Positions 1 to 11,623 of a stretch of DNA of 64,000 bases are shown in pieces. The notes under the pieces were generated by a model. That model had not been told where the DNA came from, searched no databases, and was given only the letters and a program-made list of their open reading frames with translations. The position numbers and the translations under genes were made by a program. How positions within the stretch are numbered: the stretch's first letter is position 1; each line of letters opens with the position of its first letter. Source of the DNA: Aurelia coerulea (taxonomy: Eukaryota > Cnidaria > Scyphozoa > Semaeostomeae > Ulmaridae). The stretch spans positions 7,014,001-7,078,000 of the forward strand of contig CM076954.1 of the NCBI GenBank assembly GCA_039566865.1, in the 5' to 3' direction.

Positions 1-125
1 GTTTTCTTCTTTTGTGTGATTGTTATCAGACAGAATAGGTTTCCTTTCCTTTCGACAACGAGGCTCTTATTTTCATGTGATCAGTTTAAAACAGCCTGCC
101 CTTAATCAATCAAATTCTCGAACAG

Positions 126-706
126 TTACATGCATGTCAGCATCGTGTCAGCAGTTTTAACTGTTCGTACATGCAACTTATTGATACATGGACACAGTGC
201 CTTTAATGACATGAACGCAAAGACTTTGAAAAACGATTCTTTCAAGTTATTATGTTTATTTCCACATTGAAAAACATGTCTTGGAAAGATGCACGACGAG
301 ACTCCAGACCCTGACTCTGAAAAGTGGTTGTTCATGCGGAGGCGGAAGTTTGTCGTTTGACCAATATAACTGACTCTTTCATGACACAAATTGCATGATA
401 AAAAGTAAACAACGTTTTTTGCTCTTGCATGATAAATCGCCTTTTATGTTCCAAATAACGTTTTTTGCTGCTAAAAGCGAATCAACAGGCTGTAAATACA
501 ATTTACAAAGTTCACATCGCTTATCATTGCAAAGAGTGATACCATTTGAGGATATTGTTGCTGCTGTCGTGCCCTGGTTCCCTGTGATTGATAATTTCTG
601 ATAATCAGAAATTAAGATGGCTAACTCGAGGCAGGAACTTCTCGCGAGATCGAAGCATTTCCTCTCTTGAACCAACGTGTATGGCAGAGAATAAAGTTGG
701 AAGACC
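126..706 (-). mobile_element. Penelope-like element, C-terminal fragment (linker plus GIY-YIG-type endonuclease)
   Basis: Two overlapping minus-strand reading frames belong together. The upstream one (706 to about 400) carries a Cys cluster, CNDKRCELCKLYL, and a segment leading into the endonuclease. The downstream one (to 126) carries CHERVSYIGQTTNFRLRMN, which fits the YIG part of the GIY-YIG nuclease that ends Penelope-like reverse transcriptases. Around 415-420 a run of six A (minus strand) holds one extra base; in the shifted frame the missing link NVVYFLSCNLC appears, so the break is a simple frameshift. There is no RT core left: the copy is 5'-truncated. In intact elements this nuclease nicks the target DNA for reverse transcription. 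A dead remnant, of a different subfamily from the copies at 5285 and 22118. Confidence 0.75.
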
Positions 707-1084
707 AAGTCGTGGCGACCCCCAACATGCCTTATACCGTAGCAAGTCTATGTATGAATTTTGGACAAGGCTGAAGTACTGAAGTCCGAAATTTCCGACG
801 TGGTGGCGTGATGAAGTCAATTTCAAACAACGAATTTGCTCTGTAGTCGTTGCAGAGTTATCACATGTGCTTCACAGGTTCGTGTACTCACTGTGCATAG
901 TTGAAAAGTGAAACACTGACTAACAAACATGCTGATCGCATCAAAGAAACGGTAATGATGGTGATGTGCACGTAGGATAAACTTGTTTCTCACCGTGCTC
1001 GGTGCTTCCACAAGGCTTCCTTGCTTTGTTTATTTCTTTCACGAAGCACTGAGCCCGCGCAAAGCACTAACGTTGCACAGGTCC

Positions 1085-1470
1085 CTTTAATAGAGTTGTA
1101 AACCATCGATCTACAATCTTCATCGATAAGCTCACGAAAGGTTTTCCAACCAAAATTCTAAATGAGTGGTCTACTTGGGGTATCAAAACTGCTGTTCATT
1201 AAAATTCTAGCAGCTCTGTTTTGAAGCTTTTGGAGATGATTAATATCAGTGGTGGCACAACAACCCCATACAGCATAACATTATTGAAAATCGGGCTCAA
1301 TTTTTGAGTACAATATTTTCAAAGAAGCAATTGGGAGAATATTCTTTGCATGTTTCAAGAATCTGATGGCTCTGGATACTTTGGTAGATACGGTTTCAAT
1401 GTTCTTTCCAATCTAGACATTGTTAACGTGAACACCAAGGTATTTTGACAACGTCCAGTTCACTACTGAA
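1085..1470 (-). mobile_element. Non-LTR retrotransposon fragment, RT C-terminal region (group C)
   Basis: The minus strand reads, with interruptions, a stretch matching the element at 7160-8440: IETVSTKVSRAIRFLKHAKN, then a Y/WGCC block, then LQKLQNRAARIL. This is the thumb and connection region after the RT active site in jockey/CR1-type proteins. No catalytic motif is included; several stops and frame changes are present, so it is a pseudogene. It continues towards 1470 with a degraded 'KYFGVHVNN' that corresponds to the KYLGVQLD motif. Family assignment rests on similarity to the second copy in this window; the clade is not resolved by eye. Confidence 0.7.
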
Positions 1471-1774
1471 ACATTTACGCTCGCGTAAATGTATGCTAAT
1501 GAAAAGAAGGCGCATGAATGCCTCCCACTAGCTCCCAGCCCTCCGCACCATCAGGGCGTGCTCCACATGTTTGCCATAGCAGCGAAAGTCAAATGATATC
1601 TAAAATGTCAAGTTTAGAGAAAGAATCCTCTGGCAGGTTGTTAAGTTGTCGAGGTTGATTCAAAACCTCCGTGAACTATGAAGAATTACTTGCAGGCCAA
1701 CTTACATCAGTAAAACTTCAATCACTGATCGTCTGATAAATTCAGTTGGAAGAGGGCCTCAATGAAGTATGGCG

Positions 1775-1835
1775 CCAAGACAAGACAAGACAAGACAAGA
1801 CAAGACAAGACAAGACAAGACAAGACAAGACAAGA
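1775..1835. repeat. (CAAGA)n microsatellite
   Basis: About twelve uninterrupted copies of the 5-mer CAAGA. The open frame that runs through it is low-complexity translation, not a gene. Confidence 0.95.
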
Positions 1836-2702
1836 TCAAAGATCAAAAGGTTTGGCTTATGGTCTCATTGCGCTGGAAGGAAAAGTTTGTTTAACACTTA
1901 TCTGTCTGATAGTCTATAAAAGAAGTCCAATGAAGAATCAAGGGAAGAGAATTTCATACAAGTCGTTGATGAACGGGATCCTTCAATGTCAAGAAACAAA
2001 TCAACCAAATTCATAACATTTCGTATCAAGGTCAAGAACTGTGCAATCGAGGAAAGTCAAAAGAAAGGGTTCAAAACAAAGCAGCCAACCAGCTCTTTAA
2101 TAGGTGCAAAAGGTATTGTGTATCAAAGATTATTACAAGCATACATAGTGATGAAAACAGTTGATGAGCATCTGTAATGTCTCAGTTTGTGTAGCTAGAG
2201 CTAGTACCTCTAATCTAGCAAGGAAAAAGCTGACCTGCCCCTCATCAGGCAGTCAGTGTGCAAAGGTCCTATTATAAGGATTCACAGGGCACATTGTATG
2301 CAAAGTCCCGTTGATTGAACAAGCAGTCAAATGTCAGCAATTAGTAAGTAAAAGTCCCCGTGCTTGCATTTAAGCAGACATAGGGCACATTGTATGTAAA
2401 AGTCTCTTGATGGTATACAGTCAAAGGGTAGCTAGTATGTTACGTTTTTGCAAAATTTAGCAAGAGGTTATTGCCCTTCAACCAAGAGTCTAAGTGCTCG
2501 AAATATGACAGATATCAGCTCCAAGTGGAGTTACGCTTACGTCTTTAAGGTGGAAGTCACCGATCTGTGCATCAGCTACAATCTCTTCCAGAAGTGTTGG
2601 ACCCCTACGAAAATCTATGTTTTTCGGAAATATTGTCCAACCTCCCCCCATTTCGATGTTGCTTGCATTGGCGAAACATTCTTTTAGTGGATCTGCATGA
2701 TC
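1836..2702. other. No gene recognised; short diverged direct repeat
   Basis: Short ORFs here have no recognisable domain. Between about 2285 and 2440 the phrase 'GGGCACATTGTATGYAAA' recurs about 105 bases apart (near 2286 and 2388), a diverged direct repeat of unknown origin. I see nothing else. Confidence 0.4.
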
Positions 2703-2774
2703 TGAAACGGGGGGAGGGAGGACAAAAATTCGAATTTTTCAATAGGGGTCCAACACTTTTTTAAGAGATTGTCT
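2703..2774 (+). repeat. Dispersed 70-bp repeat, copy 1
   Basis: Nearly the same sequence as 3920-3991: GAAACGGGGGGAGGG, then an AATTCGAATT palindrome, then a block ending TTTTTTAAGAGATTG. One or two differences by eye. It looks like the tip or core of a dispersed element whose other parts are not recognisable. Confidence 0.8.
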
Positions 2775-3919
2775 GAAAGTAGAGTTTTCAAAAAATATTT
2801 TGAGGGCGTTGTATAACTAGCAGCTAGTTGAAAATTGGCCAAAATCTGTTGAAGGCCAACTTGTTCCCACTGGTATTAAATACATTGCCTTCGCTCTCTT
2901 ACTTCTTCCACAATACTGCATTAGAAATGGCGAAAAATTGCACATTTCATGTTATTTGCTAGCATAATTGTCAACTGTCAAAAAACTAGTGATGTGTGAA
3001 AACACTTTATTTCTATATTCTATCTGTAGTCACTGATAAAATGTAAGATTTCAAAACGTTAAAGGACTTCACATTCAATGTTTAAGACCGATTTCGAAAG
3101 TATTTTAACATTGATTTTATTGACTCTTAACTCTTTTATGATATGCAAAAATGGCAAAATTGGTCCTTAGTATATTCCTCTCGGGTAATTGATCCAACAG
3201 CCATAACTACTTCGTTATTACTACCCATGGCACAGGTTCTCATAGGAAGGAAAGAAGGGTACTCTCGATTGTGCATTACTGTATGAGATATAACGAGAAA
3301 ATTGCCATTTCAAGAGGATTTTTGCCTGAAAATACAAGCAGAAGATGAACTCAGCCTTACTGCACGCCCAAAAACATATTTTCTCTTCCTTTCTTCTGGT
3401 GCAGCCTCGAGGCTATTTGTATAAGTTCTTCATAAATGACCTAGTTTTTGGCATAAGATTGATGACTTTAATAAAATGCATCCTTGAACTTGTAGAACTT
3501 GCCCAAAACTGCACTTTTACCACAAGACCAAGCTCTTTACAAAGGGGCCACACCCTTTAAAACTGTGACACGCCCTCTTTAAATTCCAGTTTTTGCAGCC
3601 ATTGAGGTCATTCGGATGAAGAATGTGTCGTTTTAGTTGTTTATTTACCGTCAAAGTACACAGGAGATTGTAAAGCCCAAATTGCCCATACAGCAACAAC
3701 AACAAACACCGCACCGAGTACTGTAGTGCGTCCTGTTGACAGTACTCACTACAGTTCTCACTTTGAAAAGGCTCACAAAATTGGTAGATACCTTAGGATC
3801 TGCCCATAAATGAGCTTCAATCATGTCAAATACTTATATGAACGAGTTAAATTCATTAACGTTATTAATACAAACAGCACTGTATGTATGTAAAACACCT
3901 CTTTGCCAGGCAATCAACA
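2775..3919. other. No gene recognised
   Basis: AT-rich sequence between the two copies of the 70-bp repeat. Only short ORFs without recognisable domains; no inverted repeat or retroelement motif noticed. Confidence 0.4.
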
Positions 3920-3991
3920 TTGAAACGGGGGGAGGGGTGGACAAAAATTCGAATTTTTCAATAGGGGTCCAACACTTTTTTAAGAGATTGT
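3920..3991 (+). repeat. Dispersed 70-bp repeat, copy 2
   Basis: Second copy, same orientation as 2703-2774; similarity starts and stops abruptly at both ends. Confidence 0.8.
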
Positions 3992-4923
3992 AGTTAGATG
4001 CAATGAGCAAACAACAGCTACAAATACAAATCTGACATTATGTGCGGAAAGTAAAGAGTGCAAAAGATTGATCATACCTATTTAAACATGTTTCAAATAC
4101 TTCTCCACCAATCGACTCATAAGCAACATCAATTCCACGCTGCAAAAAAAGAAAAACTCGTAAAACAATGCAGTTGTAACTCTGCAGTTCTTCGCTTTTT
4201 CTCCTTGTCAGCTTTTAGACCCCTATCAAAAGTTCTAAATCAAGCAGACTTCTGAAAGAATTTCTGTGTAGACGCGTCATTTCTGTCAACTGATTACTGC
4301 AAGACAAACAGAAACTGAACTCACAATCAAAAATATCTCCTTTGTATTTGTTGATGAGACGAGCGTAAAATGCCTCCAATTTTCTTTTGCATTGCTGAAT
4401 ACTGGAGAAGTTTACTGAAGAAGGCCAACACGGGTGTCTGAAGGATATTAGTGTAAAAATAATTGATCGGCTAACGGGGGGAATAGGATGCGGGAAAACT
4501 TCTGGCAATATCGGCTGGTCTGCTTTGTCCTAAGGGATTAAACAATGGGCAGTTTGCTACATAGATTTGATTTTTGTTTACATTTTGGTTGTTTGGTCGT
4601 TTTGATTTTTGCGCTCAGCTTTTCACAAGGGGCACAAGCTGTGTTTTTAGGAATCTCTTTTCTGCCAATCCGCTCTTGGATCTTTCTTTCTATTGCTTGT
4701 TTTGTTATTACACATGTTTTTTCCATATCCCGCGAGACATACACCGCCGCCGACTTTAGCAGCTCTTAACTCTGCGCTTCTTTGATCTTCCTGTTGCCGC
4801 CTCTGTTTACATCCATATTTTACACCTTTTACGACTTATTGTATGAACCAGGATACGTATTTGAATTTGTATTTGAATTTCGAGATCTATATGTATTCTC
4901 TTTCTAATTTTGTAAAGTTATTA
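3992..4923. other. No gene recognised
   Basis: Overlapping short ORFs on both strands around 4540-4770 have a hydrophobic reading but no family I know. No splice-site-framed exon stands out. Confidence 0.35.
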
Positions 4924-4956
4924 CTGAGGAAGGCTTACACCGAAACGTTTAAACGA
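4924..4956 (+). ncRNA. Possible hammerhead-like core (degenerate)
   Basis: CTGAGGA is followed by a short GG..CC pairing and then GAAAC, then the palindrome CGTTTAAACG. This matches the hammerhead order CUGANGA - stem II - GAAA - stem III. Stem II is only about two pairs and stem I is not evident, so an active ribozyme is unlikely. It lies about 360 bp upstream of a Penelope-like fragment on the same strand, the element class known to carry hammerheads. Confidence 0.2.
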
Positions 4957-5284
4957 ATATGTTTTTCTTGAGTTTACATATCTCTTCTATTACATATTGT
5001 GAATGAGCTAATGAGAATATAAATAAAGGCACACTGTCGTGGGGTTGATTGGATAAATGAGACAATATAAAAGAACAGAATTAGGCAGGCTTCAGTAACT
5101 TCGCTGTACACTGAAATTCGTAAAGGTGATAACGATCTGACTCCTTTTATTCTCGAAACAAAGTATGACACAGCAGCATAAAGGTTTGGTAATTATCAAA
5201 AGGACAGGTCATTAGTTTGTCATTTCAACATCACGACTAGCTAATAACAGCCACGACAGTGAGCCTTTAGAATAAAATTAAAAC

Positions 5285-5600
5285 AAAAATTAATTGCAGG
5301 GTAAGAGACTTCCTTTATGTCTTCACATGCAATAGATGTAAAGAGAATTACATTGGAGAATCAGGTGACATATAAGACATAGAACAGCGGTCCATCGAAA
5401 TCAAATAATTCATTCCCAGTAGGAAATTAAATGCAAGTAATCATATTTATAACTGCGCAAACAGTATCTCTCCGATGTTCAGAATTTGTCCATTCTACAA
5501 GCTCCAAAGCTAGGATGAAAAATTTCGAAAAGAGAAGGAGGAATACTTCATAAAGAAATTCAAGCCTTCCCTAAATAGTGCTCAGAATAATTAACAGATT
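5285..5600 (+). mobile_element. Penelope-like element, GIY-YIG C-terminal fragment
   Basis: The plus strand reads RDFLYVFTCNRCKENYIGES, i.e. the start of the GIY-YIG nuclease with its Cys pair, then, after in-frame stops, KLNASNHIYNCAN and PMFRICPFYKL. The end continues with a charged tail, FRKEKEEYFIKKFKPSLN, to a stop. The same blocks appear on the minus strand at 22120-22500, so both copies belong to one subfamily. RT is absent and stops interrupt the frame; a dead fragment. Confidence 0.75.
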
Positions 5601-5690
5601 CTGGTTTTCCGAATATTCAATCAATACGTCACATTTATCAAAGTACAACATGTATTAATTTAACGGTATGAATGCATAACATTCATTACC

Positions 5691-5730
5691 CTGAGTAGTC
5701 CGCTTGAACGGACGAAACTAGTAGCATCAT
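5691..5730 (+). ncRNA. Hammerhead-ribozyme-like motif beside Penelope-like fragment
   Basis: The order CTGAGTA, a perfect 5-bp stem II (GTCCG / CGGAC around loop CTTGAA), GAAA, then CTAG and TA fits a minimal type I hammerhead with a very short stem III. The CUGANGA box has one important deviation (U where the conserved G8 should be), and stem I is not convincing, so this is probably an inactive relic. It sits 90 bp after the end of a Penelope-like coding fragment on the same strand, where such ribozymes are known to lie. Confidence 0.35.
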
Positions 5731-5821
5731 AAAGTTGTAGTCATTTGAAGTTCTGAGCTGAGTCATTTCTATGTTTTACTCTATATTTAACATTGCACAG
5801 ATCTTTTTCCGTTTTAACATA

Positions 5822-6952
5822 CCGGGTGTCCCAAAAAACGCAACGGATTTGATCGGGACTAGCAACAAAAATTTGGGTCCAATCCATAATAATTCTTTAT
5901 ATAATCCTCGATAGCTATCTTGAAGATAGATACCTTGTTCGTCGATATTGGTGCATGGAGAGTTGGAATATTTATCTTCAAAGTTCAAATTTGCCTGAAC
6001 CTCCAAACCAGAGCTTGTGGCTTTTAGCCTAAACTGCAAACGCGCTATTTTAGGGAATCTCCTGAATCACCGTGAAATAGGAGAATAAAGCCTCACGCTG
6101 AGGAAAATATTTGAATAGAAATTAAATCAAATTCATCAATTTTGTCCTGAAAAGACATCTTTTTTTAAGCTTCAAAAGTTTCGAAAAGTTAGCACTGCAT
6201 CTGTCTCATAAAAGAAAGCAATTCGCGAAATACTTTGCTTGGGTGTGAAAATGAATTAGTTCTTGCAATCTTCATGACTTTAAAGTAAATCAACGGGGTT
6301 AAAAAGCAACTTAGCTAGGGGGACTGGGTCCATCTAAATATAACCTATTGTATTTGATGTTCTTGATCGATGAAAACAATAGAAAAATAAATGGCGCCTG
6401 CCGTTCTTTTGTGCTATGTTTAGATTATGTCGCTATATCTCCGTTCATTTACTTTAATGAAATGCATTTTGTATAATCTTTCTTCGAATTGTTACGAAAC
6501 AAGACATCAAATATACCCAAGGGAAAATTATCCATGGATAATATCCTTAAAAATGTTCATTCGTGCTTGGCTCTCTTGCAGGACGTGCACTATGATTGAA
6601 GAAATATATTCCTTTGTGAATTTTCCCTTCGGCATTGTTGATTGTCAATTTTTAGCTTTCAAATTTCAATTGAAATGTGTGCCAAAACATGTGTGCCTTA
6701 GCATGCTCACACTACTACACTATGCAAATGACTGAGGAGATTCCTCAAGCACGTTTTCAATTAGGCCAAAACCTGAAACCTCTGGTTTGGAGATGGAAGC
6801 AAATTTGGACTTTCAAGATTGATTTTCCAACTCTACGTACACCAATATCAACAAACAAGGTATTTATCTTCAAGTAAGCTATCGAGGATTTGGACCTAAA
6901 TTCTTGTCGCTAGTCCCGATCAAATCCGTTGCGTTTTTTTTTGGACACCCGG
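5822..6952. mobile_element. Foldback element, CCGGGTG termini, TA duplication
   Basis: The ends are inverted copies: CCGGGTGTCCCAAAAAACGC at the left and its complement at 6933-6952, with TA directly outside both. The arms can be followed for about 240 bp each (for instance the blocks containing 'GATTTGATCGGGACTAGC' and 'CCAAACCAGAG'), with many differences. The 600-bp middle has no coding potential that I recognise. Non-autonomous; the TA duplication and simple TIR fit Tc1/mariner-type mobilisation (inference). Confidence 0.85.
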
Positions 6953-7159
6953 TACATATATTCTGGAGCACTAAGATGGCATCAAACCCAAAAGAAGACG
7001 TCAACGAACCGATAGCAATCAAGAAGAAAACATCACTATGAGCCAAACAGATGAAAGATGTGTGTAAGTCTGATTCATATTGGATGCGAGGCGTCTATAG
7101 TGTGAATGAAAACTCATCCACACAAACTCAAATTTCAAATACATAATATTGCAAACTAT

Positions 7160-8440
7160 GAACCTTGAACAGACAGCACAGGCACGATAAGCTAATTAGG
7201 TATGGTATAACTGGTCTGGAACATTCTTGGTTTGTTTCATATCTGAACAACAGACGGCAATACTGCACAGTCAATGGTGCACTTTCGCAGACTAAGGATG
7301 TCACTTGTGGTGTTCCACAGGGCTCTTGCCTTGGTCCCCTACTGTTTTTAATCTACGTTAACGACCTCCCACTTACTCTGCGAAATTGCAACGTGACTAT
7401 GTATGCAGACGACACCAGTCTTTCATATGCATCAAAAAACATAGAAGAGCTTAACCAATGTATGAACGAAGATCTAAATTGTTTAAAAGATTGGCTGCAG
7501 GGAAACAAACTTTCCTTAAACACCTTTAAAACTATGCAATGATAGTTGGATCCCGTCCAACTATCATTCCTTTTCTATAAATGGCACACAGATAGAGACT
7601 GTGGAGAGGACTAAATACCTTGGTGTCCAGTTGGACAGTCATCTTGTCTGGGATGAGAATATAAAGTGTATGAGAACTAAAGTATCTCGAGCCTTAGGTT
7701 TTCTTAAGTATGCAAAGAAATTTCTCCCTGAGGAAACACTCAGTAAGATGTACAGAGGAATTGTTGAACCCCACTTCAGGTATTGTTGCTCAGTTTGGGG
7801 ATGCTGTGGTAAAACCCAAATTGACACTCTCCAAAAATTACAAAATCGAGCTGCAAGAATTGTTACAAATAGCAGCTATGATGTTTCAGCAGCTGGTCTG
7901 ATCAAAAGGCTGAAATGGCCAACTATTTTAGACATTATTCAAAGTGAGACAGCGACTATAATGTACAAGTCAACAAATAGTCTTGTGCCCGAATATCTGT
8001 CTGAGTTATTTGTAAAAAATTCAGCTCTCAACACAATGAGACTAAGAAATACCGAAGCTGACTTGCGTGTTCCTTTCTTCACAACGGCAAATGGGCAGAA
8101 GTCCATTTCATTTCGAGGGCCTAAGGTTTGGAACCAATTAAGTTCAGATGTCAAACATGCACCCTCCCTTTCAACTTTCAAAAAGAGGCTAAAAAAGAAA
8201 TTGTAGAGGGTTTTTGGTTTTTCTTTTTACTTTTCTTTTGATAAATTTAGGAGCATTTCTATTTGTATCTATTATCTATTTATATTATATTAATTGTAAA
8301 TAAGGCTTAACCGTAAATAAGATTTGAAATTTGTTATAATAGTATTTTGCACGGCCCCCTGTAAAGCAGTCTCTGCAGACTGACGGGGCTACCGTGGTTA
8401 AAAAAGTAAAAAATGAAAATGAAATGAAAAAGAAAAAATG
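7160..8440 (+). mobile_element. Non-LTR retrotransposon, 5'-truncated, frameshifted RT (group C)
   Basis: Two consecutive frames encode the second half of a jockey/CR1-like reverse transcriptase. The first (7165-7542) has the palm motifs GVPQGSCLGPLLFLIYVNDL and MYADDTSLSY, so the catalytic YADD is intact. After indels at about 7540-7575 the second frame (to 8206) has TKYLGVQLD, VEPHFRYCCSVWGCC, NRAARIVTNS and the usual end, FRGPKVWNQLSSD followed by FKKRLKKKL. The 3' UTR to about 8440 ends with an A-rich GAAATGAAAAAG tail. The endonuclease and first RT blocks are missing; typical 5' truncation. Confidence 0.85.
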
Positions 8441-8558
8441 TTTTTGAGCGGTGGAGACCCTGGAGGGAGAACAGTAGCGGCGGCAGTTGTTGTCGGTGGT
8501 GTTCTCTCGGCCGGGGTTTCTGCTGTTCAGCATTATCGCATGTACTAGCCTGACCACG
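8441..8558 (+). mobile_element. Group-A retroelement 3' UTR, first half (split by insertion)
   Basis: Aligns with the 3' UTR at about 27245-27360: a GTGGAGACCCTGGAGGG-type start, a Gly/Val-like GTTGTTG stretch, CTCTCGGCCGGGG, CTGTTCAGCAT and CTGACC. The match resumes at 10473, so the two halves were one piece before the foldback at 8559 went in. Confidence 0.7.
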
Positions 8559-10472
8559 ATGGCACGTGAAAATCACAAAAACCTGATAATCCTAGTTTAT
8601 CACCGATAAGCTAGGATTATCACTTTGATACACTAGGTTTAGAGGAGCATCGCCCTAAATGGTCGGCTGACGTTTTTCATCATATCTGACCGCGCTGCAA
8701 AAACTTCGTTTCAAAAGGAGTTCGGGCCTGGATTTTGCAGGAAAGTGCGTTAAAATTATTTGCTGATGCCAGTTCTGAGATTCTGTCTTGTTGTTTTCGT
8801 TTTGTACCGCTTATCCTTGTCCTGAAGGATGTTTTTAAAACACTTCCCTGAAATGGATAAAGGTAAGAGTATTTTATGTCCTTGTTGTTTTCCAAGCCTA
8901 ATATTTGTTTTCTTCGCGTTGCCTCAGGATTTTGTATAAAGTACAACTAAAGTTTGTTTACAGGCAACTCCAACTCTCCAAAGGTCATTTTTGTAGAAAA
9001 ATCTCAGAAATTTGCAATGAATGTAAAAGCCGGGGGCTTTATCTCGGTTGTGGTCAGACTGGCCTACCTTCGCCCCTATTGGTCAGCCTGTGGATTCTGA
9101 TTTCCCTTACTGACCCCCCTGTCAACCACACTAATAGAAGTCCTAAGGAAAAAGTCATAATCCTCAACATAAAGTTAAAATTATAAATCTTGAACTTTTT
9201 GTCAAATACTGCCTTGTTGATTTCACTTGTGTAAGGTTTCATTCACGAACTAAATTCCCGTTGTAGTCAATTTCGTCATTTTATCTATCAATAATTTGAA
9301 ATGTAACCATATCAATTCATGCTTCTTGCAAACCCCTCCTCCCTTTGCTTCATTTTCAAAAAATATCTCGTAAACCTCCTTATTCCTTCCCCCGGCACTC
9401 ACAGTTTAATAATCCTGTTTAGGTTTGCTGCGACGAGATAACTTCAACAAGGTAACTGCGAAGGCGTCGTTATAAATTTAGGGTACGTCCAAATTAGACG
9501 CCATGCCAAAGATTAGGCTTGCGTTTGAACTGAAAATTTACCAAGACAAGCAAGGAGCTAGTCGTTACACTTAAGTTTAGCTTTCAGAAAGAGTTACTGA
9601 ACATTTTTATCGTGATTTGCCCAGTCCTAGGGCGTTTCCTTATTTTTAAATCAATTTTGTTGTGAAACCTGACCATTTATGGCGAAGCCTCTCTATCACA
9701 ATAAACTGGGTTGATCAATTGATAAACTGAGATTATCAACATTTCTTCGATAAACTGGGTTTATCAGAATGATAAACTAGGTTTATCAAAGGGAACTTCA
9801 TTATCACTTGATAATCAGAGTTAGTGCTGATAATCCTAGTCTATCAATGAGTGTTAACTGAAATTATCGAATTTCATCATCTTAGTTTATCAGTCCCGCG
9901 TGTAATGGACAAGCAAATTTTACCAAATTCCAGCAACGTATGTTAGCGCGTTCATTTCTCAAGGGGGGGGGGGCACTACACATATTTACATATTTTGGGT
10001 ACGGAGACATGCCAATCGGGAAGGGTATCGATTTTCGTCATTTTGGTATCAGGAACGGTATCGATTTTCACAATTTTGGTATTAGTATAAGGTCGGGTCC
10101 CAGGAGGGGTACTCATCATTTCATTGAGTTACTCCTCTTCAGCACACAGTTGGTTTGAGCGCCAAATACATGAACGCGCACCCGCGTTCAAAGCGCGTCT
10201 TGTTTACGAACAATATGTACGAGATAATCTCCTAAACAACAGTACTCGATAAACCTAGTTTATCAGTTGATAATCCTAGTTTATCAAATTTTTGGTTGAT
10301 AAACCTAGTTTATCACGTTGATAAACTCAGTTTATCGAAGAAATGTTGACAATGTCAGTTTATCAGTTGATAAACCCAGTTTATCGTGACAAACATAGTT
10401 TATCAAAGTGATAATACTAGTTTCCTAGTGATAAAGTAGGATTATCATGTTTTTGTGATTTTCGCGTGCCAT
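8559..10472. mobile_element. Foldback element filled with GATAAAC-type palindromes
   Basis: The termini are inverted: ATGGCACGTGAAAATCACAA at 8559 and its near-complement ending at 10472. Inside, three clusters (8585-8640, 9700-9890, 10240-10450) hold roughly twenty or more copies of a ~17-bp palindrome of the type GATAAACCTAGTTTATC. No ORF with a recognisable domain is present. At 9962-10110 sits a G-run repeat ('GGGGGGGGGGCAC' then 'GGTATCGATTTTC' twice), probably a separate small insertion. The element splits a group-A 3' UTR; an 8-bp target duplication (TGACCACG / AGACCTCC) is possible but poor. Confidence 0.75.
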
Positions 10473-10660
10473 AGACCTCCAGTGTGAAACAGATCCTAGT
10501 ATGTATCGATATTTAATAGTTTATATGTAGCTCTTTGTAATTGTATATGATAGTATTTAGTTGCATGATGTATTTTTTATGGAATGGCCAGAGAGTTGTC
10601 ATTGTCTTTTGCTCTCCCTGGCATCGTCCTCGTAGTGTTGTACAGTAACTCATAGGTAGG
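10473..10660 (+). mobile_element. Group-A retroelement 3' UTR, second half
   Basis: Continues the match to 27365-27530: GTGTGAAACAGATCC, TGGCCAGAG, CATTGTCTTTTGCTC and GTAGTGTTG. The CTTTTGCTC block is also in the 3' UTR at 18205, marking the family. Confidence 0.7.
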
Positions 10661-11621
10661 GCTTGAAAATGTCCGGCAGCGGCGCTGCCAGGAAGTTTTT
10701 AGACGAAAATGGCTCGCAGGAAAATTGTCACTATTTTGCAGGAAATTTGTGGCATATTCTGGCATATTCCTAATTATCAAGTTATTTTCTTGTTCTACAT
10801 TCCATTAATTTGCAACTAAATTTTCGTGACAGTTTTTGTTTGAATGACGTCTTTCCACAATTTCACACTACTTGTAGAATACAAATACCTGGTGACCCAA
10901 AAAAAAACTTCACAAGCTGGGTCATATAGCTAGCATTCTGAAAAAAAGTTATTGAAAATGGGTTGTACATATGGGTTTGTACCAGCATTTATTCAAAAGG
11001 CTTAACTATCTTTTGAGTTCCTGTATAGTCACTTCAAGCTATGATTACTGTTCGAAAAACGAGATATCGAAAGAAAATTTCGAGTTCATTATTTCTCATT
11101 TGCAGTGAAATAATCCGATTCCTTTTCCAGTCAATATTTTGTAAAAACTTAACGTAAGGGGTGGACTTGAAGTCATCTGGCGAAATTTTTTGTTTGAAAA
11201 ACGATCTATATCTGTTCCATGTTCAAAAATCGTGCTACTAAGCAAAATTTAGAATTTAGCTTTGTCCCGTCTTCTTAAACATGGACGGGAATAATAATAA
11301 TAATAATACTAATTAGGGTTAGCCACTTCTAAATTGGGAAGCAATTGGCAATCATTGATTGTTACAGTGTCACTGTTGCAGTTGATCTTTCGTCAAGAGT
11401 CACTTTTTGCATCTATTTTCTTGAAGCAGTCAGACAGGAATTGACCTTTGCTTATTTTGCTTGTTGATATCGTTCTTTCTAGTATAGAAGGCACTTTTCG
11501 GCCTCTTCTTTTGATTTGATCTTGATCTCTGATCTTGGAAAAGGAGGAAAGATTCCATGAAATGACTGAATCATCATATCTTAGGACTGGTTTTTGAGAG
11601 GATAGTCTTAAACTAACCAAG
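10661..11621. other. No gene recognised
   Basis: AT-rich, short ORFs only. A short AAT run near 11290. Nothing else noticed. Confidence 0.35.
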
Positions 11622-11623
11622 TA

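Noticed and set aside
1471..1492. 22-bp palindrome ACATTTACGCTCGCGTAAATGT
   Set aside because: Isolated, with no partner, no flanking duplication and no neighbouring feature to give it meaning.
1762..2016. 84-codon ORF starting in the CAAGA repeat
   Set aside because: Low-complexity start and no domain afterwards.
4538..4769. Overlapping ORFs on both strands
   Set aside because: No recognisable domain and each is a shadow of the other.
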